In this document: positions 28,209 to 37,326 of the stretch, in pieces
Numbering within the stretch: position 1 is the first letter of the stretch
Layout of the letters: every line of letters begins with the position of its first letter
NCBI RefSeq assembly: GCF_016658545.1
Contig: NZ_JACVZC010000001.1
Coordinates: forward strand, 1 to 64,000
DNA: 64,000 bases
From: Pseudomonas sp. S37
GTDB taxonomy: Bacteria > Pseudomonadota > Gammaproteobacteria > Pseudomonadales > Pseudomonadaceae
Direction of reading: 5' to 3'
Position numbers and translations under genes: made by a program
Notes under the pieces: model-generated
Told to the model about the DNA's origin: nothing
Seen by the model: the letters and a program-made list of their open reading frames with translations, nothing else
The model's database searches: none

Positions 28209-28521
28209 GTTTTCGCTGGCAGAAGCTACTGCAATGGTAGCTTTTGTCGAAGCATTCAGCTTTATAAACTCTGCATTCGACCGAGTTACCTTTTCGCAAA
28301 AAATCTAAGTGAGTGCATTTTTCGGCTGCTGTCTGTCCCCACCGGAAGTTTGGGTCGAAAGCTTTCAGGTGTTGCCGTCCGCTTTCGCACTCGAAGCTCA
28401 TCAACGCTGCACATAGCCTTGTTTGGCACCGCGTGAACCAATCGCTTGAAGACGCTCTTTCTACTGTACGAGCTAGGCCGAGGACGCGTTACCGCCATTT
28501 GTCCCTTAGAAATGCGGGACA
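28209..28521. other. Intergenic region
   Basis: Three hundred bases between the small basic gene and the regulator at 28.5 kb; frames here are short and lack good starts. Nothing recognised. Confidence 0.4.
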
Positions 28522-28998
28522 TCAATCTTCGAGTGAATGCCACAGCCGGCCAACAGTTGATTTGGGCATGCCGAGTCTCAAGCTCACGGATTTCTGTGTC
28601 TCACCTGCAGCTTTTGCCTGGCGAATAGCCTCTAGCTTGTCAGGGTCAATTTGACGACCTGGTTTCACCCGAGTGACTCTCCCCTGATCAAAGTGCTTTG
28701 TGAGACCCTCCCTTGGGCACAGAGCGTCAAGCTTCTTGAACTCAGTGCGCAGGTGGTCAAGCATTTGATCATCAGTCAGCCCATTAGTGAGCGCAGACGC
28801 AAGCACCAGTAGCGCGGCAGGATCGATTTCGAGCCTTAGCGCTACGGCCTCTAGCTTGTCGAGGGTAATGCTGGAACGCGCGTTCTCAATATTGTGCAAA
28901 TGGCGCGCCTCTACGCTGCCGGACATCTGCTCTTGTGTGAACGCTTTAGCGTGTCTGATCCCGCGAACCAGGGCTGCCAGCGCCGGCATCAACGCCAT
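28522..28998 (-). CDS. Double-HTH regulator (XRE plus resolvase-type HTH), copy 1
   Basis: 158 residues. The N-terminal XRE-like domain (FTQEQMSGSVEARHLHNIEN) precedes a second HTH near the C-terminus (IRQAKAAGETQKSVSLRLGM then PKSTVGRLWHSL). A close relative at 29.9 kb has the same layout. It is divergent from the small membrane protein at 29,247 and has GAGGTAAGAACA before its ATG. Confidence 0.75.
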   Translation of the reverse strand: MALMPALAALVRGIRHAKAFTQEQMSGSVEARHLHNIENARSSITLDKLEAVALRLEIDPAALLVLASALTNGLTDDQMLDHLRTEFKKLDALCPREGLTKHFDQGRVTRVKPGRQIDPDKLEAIRQAKAAGETQKSVSLRLGMPKSTVGRLWHSLED

Positions 28999-29246
28999 TG
29001 TTCTTACCTCGCAAATGCGAGGATGAAGCCACGTTGATCGGTCTCACGCTATGCAATATAGTGCCTCTATCGGGATGTCGATTTGATATCGCGACACAGC
29101 CAGAGCAGACCTGAATGCCCATCGCCCGCTGGAGAGTGAGGGTGGGTTTGCTGAAACCACTGGACGTTTTACGAAGGTGAATCGCAGTCCGCACGGACAG
29201 GTCAGCTCGAAGCCGATGGCTTTCGAGCACGAAAGGAGAGGTAATT

Positions 29247-29735
29247 ATGTCGGACGCGAGTGTCATGAAAGGCGTGCTTGAGGTCGTCGGCCCTCACAAC
29301 AATCTACCCGAGGGTAGTGAGTTCACATACCTGCGCTTCAAAGAGCCGGGTGGCGCCGTGCGCATGATGAAAAAAGTAGGGGTAGGGCATTACATCGCGT
29401 CCTACCTCAAGCCGGGGCTTGCCGGTGAATTTCACTTTGTGAAGCTTGGCCGACTGGGGTTCATTCTGTACGCCATCAAAACCGAGGCTGGGGAGAAGCT
29501 GTACGAGGCCGATGGGTTCAACAGTTGGATCAGGAAGATGCGGATCAGCGGCGGCGTGCTCGCTCTCCTGTTCGTTCCACTTAGCCTGGTGGGTCTGTTG
29601 TTCGGGGGGTACTTCGGGATCGTTGTGCCAATCGTGTTCGTGTACGTGATGTGGAAACTGATTGTCGGGTTTCCCAAGGTTCTTAAAGACAGCTATCTAC
29701 GAGGGCAGCTCGCTGCAAGCGGCTTCATTGTGTAA
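29247..29735 (+). CDS. Hypothetical membrane protein (162 aa)
   Basis: A soluble N-terminal ~90 residues is followed by one or two strongly hydrophobic segments (GGVLALLFVPLSLVGLLFGG, then YFGIVVPIVFVYVMW). No family recognised. GGAGAGG precedes the ATG. It lies between the two double-HTH regulators and ends before a clear terminator. Confidence 0.65.
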   Translation: MSDASVMKGVLEVVGPHNNLPEGSEFTYLRFKEPGGAVRMMKKVGVGHYIASYLKPGLAGEFHFVKLGRLGFILYAIKTEAGEKLYEADGFNSWIRKMRISGGVLALLFVPLSLVGLLFGGYFGIVVPIVFVYVMWKLIVGFPKVLKDSYLRGQLAASGFIV

Positions 29736-29831
29736 CCCAAGAGTGCTCAACTATTCCGTGAAGGTCAGGATCATCACACGATTTTCACATCAGCTGGGGT
29801 AAGGTCACAGAGCTCCTAGCAGATTTCATCC

Positions 29832-29862
29832 GGCCCGCTCTCCCCATCGCGGGCCTTTTTTT
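29832..29862 (+). terminator. Rho-independent terminator
   Basis: GGCCCGC, a ten-base loop and GCGGGCC are followed by seven T residues, ending the transcript of the membrane protein gene. Confidence 0.85.
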
Positions 29863-29915
29863 GCCTTGAGAAACGGGCCGCTGATGAAACCTGCCGGCAA
29901 GATCCAGGCAAGCAA

Positions 29916-30398
29916 TCAATCCGCATCAGGCGTTCGCCGCCAGAGGTCATGAACCGTTGAGGTGCTCATGCCCAATCTTTTCGCTGTTTGCGTTTGTGTC
30001 AGGCCTTCGGCTTTGCACGCCAGAACGTTCTTGAGTTTGGTTTCATCAAACCGCTTGCCGGCAGGCCGCTTTATCAACTCGCCAGCCACAATCTGAGCCT
30101 GCAAAAGGTCAGTAATGCCATGCCGGTGGAGCTCGAGGATTTCCTGCTGGGCTCGCTCAAGCATCGCCGACGGTGGCTCGTTGGCTTCTACGCCTTGCGT
30201 GAGTGCCATGAGGGCTGTCGGGCTGACGCCCAGCGCGGCGCTGAGAGCATGAAGCTTATCCAGGGTAGGGGTGGCTGCGCCTTTTTCCAGCGTGCTGAGA
30301 TAGTCAGCACTCACGGCATCCGCCAATTCTTCCTGCTTCAACCCTTTGGCCGCTCGAAGCGCTCGTAAAACGGCTGCCAGTGCCAGCTTAAGACTCAT
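29916..30398 (-). CDS. Double-HTH regulator (XRE plus resolvase-type HTH), copy 2
   Basis: 160 residues. XRE domain at residues about 8-62 (LKQEELADAVSADYLSTLEK), second HTH at the C-terminus (LACKAEGLTQTQTAKRLGMS then TSTVHDLW). Paralogue of the protein at 28.5 kb. It is divergent from the metallophosphoesterase at 30.7 kb with ~300 bp between, so it may control it. Confidence 0.78.
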   Translation of the reverse strand: MSLKLALAAVLRALRAAKGLKQEELADAVSADYLSTLEKGAATPTLDKLHALSAALGVSPTALMALTQGVEANEPPSAMLERAQQEILELHRHGITDLLQAQIVAGELIKRPAGKRFDETKLKNVLACKAEGLTQTQTAKRLGMSTSTVHDLWRRTPDAD

Positions 30399-30697
30399 GC
30401 GTTATCAGCGCCCAAAGCCAAGCATGTAGCCATGTTGAGTATTCCGGTTCTACATTGTATAGTCTTGCCATTCGGAATATGGGCTGCGTGGTGACTCTTT
30501 GCGAGCCGGGTCATTAGTCGGATGCTCAAGCGCTATCAGCGCCCGCCTGGGATGCAGATCAATTTAGATGTAAATCGAGCGCGTGTGGGGATTTGCTCGA
30601 TCGGGCGGCTACAGGAGAGTGGAGTTGAGGCTGCCGCTTCAAAAGTGAGGTCTTCAATTGTGCTCAAAATCGTTGAGCCAGCGCACAGGAACGGACG

Positions 30698-31423
30698 ATG
30701 AAGCTACGTGTTTTCTCTGACTTACACCTTGAGTTCGCGCCTTTCACCCCGCCGCCATGCGACGCTGATATCGTCCTCTTAGCTGGCGATATTGCCAAGG
30801 CGCGGGGTGTCCAGTGGGCCGATGAGTCTTTCGACTGCCCAGTGCTCTACGTTGCGGGCAACCACGAGTTCTACGGCGGCCACGTGGAAAATACGCTCAA
30901 AAAAATGAAGGCGATCCAGACCCAATATGTCCATGTGCTTGAGAACGAAAGTTTCGTGTTGAACGACACGCGGTTCTTGGGAACAACAGCTTGGACTGAC
31001 TTTTCAAGCACGGGTGACGTGACCGCGGCTAAGCGCATGGCGCTTGAGTGGATGAATGACTTCAGCGTGATCCGCACGGGCGAAAGCTATCGTCGCCTGA
31101 CCCCGGGCGATCTTGTACTGCGCAACCTCGTTGCGCGCGAGTGGCTTGAGCAGGAGGTGAAAAAGCCGTTTCCAGGTAAAACAGTGGTCATTACTCATCA
31201 CTGTCCTGTCAGCAAGGTCGCTGGTGACAAGCTTGATAGCCATCTGACGGCGGCATACACCAACGAATGGGGTGATCTAGTAGACATGGCAGACCTTTGG
31301 GTCTTCGGTCATACGCATCGCCGGATCGATACTGTTGTGGGCACGTGCCGAGTCGTCTCGAATCCAAGGGGTTACCCCGGCGAAGCGTGCGGATTCGATC
31401 CGTCTTTGGTGATCGAGATCTGA
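30698..31423 (+). CDS. Metallophosphoesterase, calcineurin-like (copy 2)
   Basis: 241 residues with SDLHLEF, GDI, GNHE, HHCP and GHTH blocks, about half identical to the copy at 23.4 kb. Substrate unknown. Its TGA overlaps the ATG of the next gene by one base (TGATG), implying coupled translation of an unknown partner. Confidence 0.85.
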   Translation: MKLRVFSDLHLEFAPFTPPPCDADIVLLAGDIAKARGVQWADESFDCPVLYVAGNHEFYGGHVENTLKKMKAIQTQYVHVLENESFVLNDTRFLGTTAWTDFSSTGDVTAAKRMALEWMNDFSVIRTGESYRRLTPGDLVLRNLVAREWLEQEVKKPFPGKTVVITHHCPVSKVAGDKLDSHLTAAYTNEWGDLVDMADLWVFGHTHRRIDTVVGTCRVVSNPRGYPGEACGFDPSLVIEI

Positions 31424-31800
31424 TGGCCGACGAGGGTGGATGTGCGTGTGCTCCGGGGTACGCGTGTTACATGATTAAGACCTTCGGTTCCTCACTGGAT
31501 GCCTGTGAGTTCTACCGACTTCCCAAGGTTGTCCAGAGAGCGATAGAGGCGATTCCGTCAGAGGACATTGTCGGTTTTCTTGCCTGTGCGTTAGAACAGC
31601 CTCCGCGAATGACCGGTCTCATCTTCTGCGATCACAGGCATACCTTTCCAGAAGGCCTTCCCATGCGTACCCCCCCAATCGTAAACCGCTTCCACCGGAG
31701 GGGTTATCTGGTAGTAGAGGCCGAAACCGGTGGACTGTTTGTCGTAGCGCACTGGTACCACGAGAACGGAGAGCTTGGCCCGTTTTACTCATTGCAATAG
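31423..31800 (+). CDS. Hypothetical protein (125 aa)
   Basis: Starts at the ATG inside TGATG at the end of the metallophosphoesterase; upstream in-frame codons are rejected. The N-terminus is Cys-rich (GGCACAPGYACYM). MIKTFGSS is a possible later start. No family recognised; likely co-expressed with the hydrolase. Confidence 0.6.
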   Translation: MADEGGCACAPGYACYMIKTFGSSLDACEFYRLPKVVQRAIEAIPSEDIVGFLACALEQPPRMTGLIFCDHRHTFPEGLPMRTPPIVNRFHRRGYLVVEAETGGLFVVAHWYHENGELGPFYSLQ

Positions 31801-31824
31801 CGGTTGAACGCTCGGAGGTTGCAC

Positions 31825-32196
31825 ATGTGGATGCCTTGGCGACGGTCGCCTTTGAGCGAATCGGAGCAGATGATCACAGAATCAATCAAGGCGCTTAAAA
31901 CCCTGGAGGTTCACGAGGGGAGGGTGTCGATCAATCCGTCAGAGGTGCTTGGCCAGCCGGGTTATCTTGAAGCTAGAAGGCACGCCGCGGTGTTCGTAAC
32001 GCGTCCTCAGAATCATCAGCGGTTCGATACCTGGGGGGATGTAGACACAGTCGGCATGGAGGCGTACATGGATTACATTCGGAATGGCCTTCTTCAGATG
32101 CGAGCTGAGGGGATACCTCCAAGGCAAGCACTGCTGCGCGTCGCGGATGCATTCGGATCGTGGGTCTATTCCTGTGAACGATCAATCAAACCGTGA
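31825..32196 (+). CDS. Hypothetical protein (123 aa)
   Basis: The ATG at 31825 has GGAGG seven bases upstream; the earlier TTG at 31804 is not favoured. The product begins MWMPWRRSPLSESEQMITES. No family recognised. It overlaps the 5' end of the IS-interrupted gene by 23 bases and is probably in one transcript with its neighbours. Confidence 0.55.
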   Translation: MWMPWRRSPLSESEQMITESIKALKTLEVHEGRVSINPSEVLGQPGYLEARRHAAVFVTRPQNHQRFDTWGDVDTVGMEAYMDYIRNGLLQMRAEGIPPRQALLRVADAFGSWVYSCERSIKP

Positions 32197-32493
32197 CATT
32201 TTCAAGCCAGCGCTAAGCTGCGCCGTAACGTCATTTCAGTGGGGCAAGCAAGTGGACGAACATCTCATCTCCGATATTTTGTATGGGCCAGCGCAAAGCC
32301 TGAGTGGGTCAGGCCTCAATGATGAGGGTCTCGCGCGCGTTGCTGGAGAGGACTATGCCGGGCAGGAGGTATGCGTCGTCAGGCATTGGCTCTTGCTTGA
32401 TGTCCTGTTGCCCGAAGGTGAGCAGTCGCAGTTAGAGCGTGAGGGATTGCAAGCAACTGTTCTGTATGCCAACAGTATCGTGTATTGTAGTGG

Positions 32494-33656
<1,163 letters not shown>

Positions 33657-34098
33657 CAGACACCTCTCTGTGGCGAGCATTCTCGCCTAAATGGGTGTCC
33701 GGTTTCATTAGACCACTACATATGACAGTCGCACACACATGCGGGGTGGAAAGGACATCATCTCGGGTTACGAGTCAGAGTCCTACGGTTGGCTCTTTCG
33801 AGCTGATGACACCACTTTCATCTTGGCCGGCCCTGGAGGTCGGAAATGCGTCAGCCTGCCAGCCATCACTGCTCTGCGTGACCATGTAGGCCGAGGCAGT
33901 TACTGAATGTGGCCTCACCACGCTGGAGGCAACAGCCACTGAAGGATCCTGATGGGTTTCATTGACGCATAGGCTAGCGACGATGAGCGATCCTGGTTCT
34001 CCTATGGCGATAGCTCCTGAAATCGCTCGCAACGAGCTCGCTTAAGCCGAGTGCCAACTCCTTACCGACTCATTCTCCTGGCTGACCTAGCGGTATCC

Positions 34099-34245
34099 AT
34101 GAGCGACCGCCAACACGCGACCATTGCACTTCTCGACAAGCATGTAGAGGTGATGAGTTGCAGGTATATTGATGGCCTAATGCCCTTTCGGGCTGCCAGT
34201 CAGTGTACGTGTGATGAGGGGCGGCATCCGGATGCAAGCGGTTGA
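34099..34245 (+). CDS. Possible small protein (48 aa)
   Basis: ATG at 34099, product MSDRQHATIALLDKHVEVMS then a Cys-containing tail. The ribosome site is weak and the end overlaps the next gene by 32 bases. It may not be real. Confidence 0.25.
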   Translation: MSDRQHATIALLDKHVEVMSCRYIDGLMPFRAASQCTCDEGRHPDASG

Positions 34246-34576
34246 TCAGGAGGTTTGGCGTATTGCTAATGAGATGGAGTGCCTGGCGCCGGTACTCAGT
34301 ACCTGGCTAGACAGCTATGTCCGCAAGTCGGGTATGGATGACTTGGTGAGAATGACGCCGGACTGTGTCGGAGAGCGGGCCTATGCGGCGCTGCGTGAGG
34401 CGCTGCTGGAGAAGTCGAGGAGGCACGTTTGGTACCACGACCATGGATGGCACATGGAACTGCGTAGGAGGTTGTTGGGCTTCCTCCAGCGAAGACTACA
34501 GCGTCAGATCCTGGCAAGCGGTCGGGGGTCAGAAGCGCTCGCTGAAGATCTGTTAGCTCATGATATAGGTGCCTGA
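34214..34576 (+). CDS. Hypothetical protein (120 aa)
   Basis: Helical, charged product (REALLEKSRRHVWYHDHGWH). Start uncertain: ATG at 34214 or 34232 (MQAVDQEVW). No family recognised. Confidence 0.5.
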   Translation: MRGGIRMQAVDQEVWRIANEMECLAPVLSTWLDSYVRKSGMDDLVRMTPDCVGERAYAALREALLEKSRRHVWYHDHGWHMELRRRLLGFLQRRLQRQILASGRGSEALAEDLLAHDIGA

Positions 34577-34845
34577 GGCTTGGCGGATCTGTCTGTGGGC
34601 CGCCTGAGTATCCTGCAGCGCTCCATCGACAAGTACTTCCTCATGGGAATGATGCTTGAGATCCGGATCAGCCCACGCCCCAAACACATCGCGCGATGTC
34701 ACATCCTTGCCTCCTGACAAATTCCCTTTCAAGACGCGTAGACCGCTTCATCTAGCTCGCCGCCTTGGGGTAGTTTCTGAGAATGTCAGAGTAGGCGCGC
34801 CTCTGTGTTGAAAGTCCTAGCGCTCCCGAGCTAGTGGAGGGAGTG
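34577..34845. other. Intergenic region without recognised features
   Basis: About 270 bases after the 120-residue gene; nothing recognised. Confidence 0.4.
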
Positions 34846-35193
34846 CTAAGGCTCAACCTCCTCCACTCGACCACCGCACGCCGCGAATTTCTCGCGATAA
34901 CCTGAGCGGCAATAATTATCTACCTTGGTGAGGCTTGGTGTAGGCGGGCAAGCATTTGGTGCATTGGAGGTATTGAAGTGCTCGCACTGCTGAGTGGAGC
35001 GTGCCTGTGTTTCATGAAGCGAGTCGAAATTGTCTTGCAGTTTTTTGACATCGGCTTCGCACGCACTGACCTTTGCGTCTAGCTTCTTCAAGCAATCCAG
35101 GCCTTCGGGAGTGTCTGGGTTGATGTAGCGGTACTGCGTGCAGGCAGCGAGTAGCAACGACAACGACAATGACAGGGTGGCTAATCTAAGCAA
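34846..35193 (-). CDS. Hypothetical lipoprotein (115 aa)
   Basis: Signal sequence with a lipobox (LSLSLSLLLAAC18), so it should be lipid-anchored at the cell envelope. The mature part is short and has six further cysteines, some possibly paired (CLKK, CEAD, QQCEHF, NACPP, YCRSG, AACGG), and a predicted helical segment. No known family. Confidence 0.65.
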   Translation of the reverse strand: MLRLATLSLSLSLLLAACTQYRYINPDTPEGLDCLKKLDAKVSACEADVKKLQDNFDSLHETQARSTQQCEHFNTSNAPNACPPTPSLTKVDNYCRSGYREKFAACGGRVEEVEP

Positions 35194-35344
35194 ATGCTGG
35201 CTCCATCAACGTTTACTGTGACCCATGTGACTTCGCTGGATGAGGTCGGTTCAGCAGCGGCACAGATCCTATGTGCTCTATACGGGCGGCCACCGTACTC
35301 TGGCAAACTGTCGATCTATCAATCGCGGTCTTTGGAGGAAATTC

Positions 35345-35647
35345 ATGCTGACAGCTTCGGAGCTGCTGATACTGGCGCAGGAGGCACCTCAGAATCTGAG
35401 GCGCTGGTCGAGCTTCGTGGCGCAGATTGAATTCGTCTGGCAAAAACCCACTCTGGTAAAAAATGGTGGAAGGTGGCAGGCCCTCTGGTTTGAGATGGAG
35501 ATCGTCAATGGCCTTGCATTGGCCGAGTGGGAGGAGGAAGGATACCCTAAGCATTGGTCGCACCGTTGGCGTGAAGGGTATGAACAGGATGCGCGAGAGT
35601 TGGTTTCGGAACTGCTGCTTCTTATCTGCCCTGAGCCTTCGGCGTAA
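35345..35647 (+). CDS. Hypothetical protein (100 aa)
   Basis: The ATG at 35345 follows GGAGGAAATTC, a strong site, so the longer upstream frame is rejected. The product starts MLTASELLILAQEAPQNLRR and is rich in Trp and acidic residues. No family recognised. Confidence 0.6.
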   Translation: MLTASELLILAQEAPQNLRRWSSFVAQIEFVWQKPTLVKNGGRWQALWFEMEIVNGLALAEWEEEGYPKHWSHRWREGYEQDARELVSELLLLICPEPSA

Positions 35648-35900
35648 TCCGGTGCAATCAACGGATGTTGAAATCCATCGGCGCGGCAGCCAGCCTGATC
35701 GCATCAATGCGGTTCATTGAGCGACAGCTCGAACAAATTCCGAGCAGTAACCAAGATCATAGGTCGGCCATTTCACCGTGACCTGCGTTACGTTTCCGTG
35801 AATGAGCACATCCAAAGAGTCGCCGGCACCTGGCTGCGACTTGGTGTCGGAAAGGGCGCTCATACACGGCTTTTAGAAAGCCATCACCAGAGAGTCGCTA

Positions 35901-36926
35901 GTGCGTAAGAAGGTAACCATCGTTGAAATAGCAGCCGCTGCAGGCGTAAGCGTGAGCACGGCTGGTCGCGTGTTGAATGGCGCGTCCGGCGTGTCGCTGC
36001 AGAGACGGCGAAAGGTGCTTGAGGCCGTTCGTGAGCTGGGGGCAAGCCGGCTTCCTGTGCTGCCGGAAGGGCATAGTCTCAAGGTCTTGGTGATCCGCAT
36101 GGGGCTGGACGATGATCCGTACTTCAAGCGTATGGACATGGCGTTGGATCAAGCTGCAGAGTCGCTTCCCAGCCAGATTGAGCTGGTGCGCCTGACAAAC
36201 CTCTCGCCATTTGAGCTAAGCGAGCGGCTTAGAAATTTAGATTTTCGTCCGCACGGCGCAATCGTCCTTGCCTTCGACACCCTGGAAGTACGCTACGCCC
36301 TTGAACGACTGGGTCGTCAAAAAATTCCTATCGTTACCTTAACCACGGACATCAGGCTCAAGACACCGAGAAGCTTCGTCGGCATTGATAACGAGGCGGC
36401 GGGGCGGACGGCTGCTTTGATGATCAGCCGCTTTGTGCACAATCGTGGGAGGGTTCTCATGATTACAGGCTCGCAGGATTATGAGGTTCACCGGCAAAGA
36501 ACCAAGGGGTTTGAGGACGCCCTGGCGGAGTATGCACCTCACTTGCAGCTTGTGGGGCCGATCGATGTTGCAGACATGAATGATCGAGCTCTTACGGCCA
36601 CGCGCCAGGCGTTTTCTCGCCAGGTAGCTACCGTGGCTATTTACAACAGCGGCGGTGCGAATGAGGGCATCCGACAGGCCTTGGAGGCGATCGATAGGGT
36701 GAGCAATCCTATCTGGATTACGCATGAAGCGAGCCCGCGGCATGTGAAGCTGCTTCGCAGCGGACAAGTTGCGCTGTTGATCGATCAGGATCCTTCTGCC
36801 CAAGCGCTAACTGGTCTCCAGCTGATACTGCATGCACACGGTGAGATTGCCGCGGCCCCTCGAGCTCGAATGCCGTTTCGACTTGTTAGCGCAGAAAACT
36901 GGAGCGATCTTCCCTTGGTCGACTAA
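35901..36926 (+). CDS. LacI-family transcriptional regulator
   Basis: 341 residues. LacI HTH at residues 5-26 (TIVEIAAAAGVSVSTAGRVL), hinge, then a sugar-binding (periplasmic-binding-like) core with FVGIDNEAAGRTAA. GTG start at 35901. It lies 400 bp upstream of and in line with the PQQ dehydrogenase, and a strong palindrome sits in between, so it likely regulates that gene. The ligand is presumably a sugar or sugar acid. Confidence 0.83.
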   Translation: MRKKVTIVEIAAAAGVSVSTAGRVLNGASGVSLQRRRKVLEAVRELGASRLPVLPEGHSLKVLVIRMGLDDDPYFKRMDMALDQAAESLPSQIELVRLTNLSPFELSERLRNLDFRPHGAIVLAFDTLEVRYALERLGRQKIPIVTLTTDIRLKTPRSFVGIDNEAAGRTAALMISRFVHNRGRVLMITGSQDYEVHRQRTKGFEDALAEYAPHLQLVGPIDVADMNDRALTATRQAFSRQVATVAIYNSGGANEGIRQALEAIDRVSNPIWITHEASPRHVKLLRSGQVALLIDQDPSAQALTGLQLILHAHGEIAAAPRARMPFRLVSAENWSDLPLVD

Positions 36927-37083
36927 GAAACTAGGTTTTTCCCAGTGAACCCAGCGCGCTTGCCCTAGCATCTTTTAGCTGCAGCATCCGTCCCAGCTGT
37001 CTGTGATCACGTAATTCACGTGCGGGTAGTCCATGCCTGAGCTGACAAGTGCTTCAGTAAATTTTTTTTACAATGCCGCTTGG

Positions 37084-37107
37084 TTTTTGACCGAAATCGG
37101 TCAAAAA
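37084..37107. promoter_or_regulatory. 24-base palindrome upstream of the PQQ dehydrogenase
   Basis: Arms TTTTTGACCGA and TCGGTCAAAAA around AA. The T and A tracts are on the wrong sides for a terminator, so an operator is more likely; the adjacent LacI-family protein is the obvious candidate. The rest of the 36,927-37,326 gap holds no gene. Confidence 0.6.
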
Positions 37108-37326
37108 CGCCTTGTCTTTGGGCTGTCTTCTGAAGCGACAGGCTTACCATCTGCATCGCGCCTGCTTCAACTTGTCGCACTCTCGCGATGGGTTTAGCGC
37201 AACCCTAATTTATGAGCTTGATATCGCTAATTCTCTGCTTTTTGCGGCGGATGGCATCTGCTCGAGCTCTAATCGGCGCTAATACCTTACACCGGATGTA
37301 CTGCCGGTTTGTGGATAGGAAAAGAA

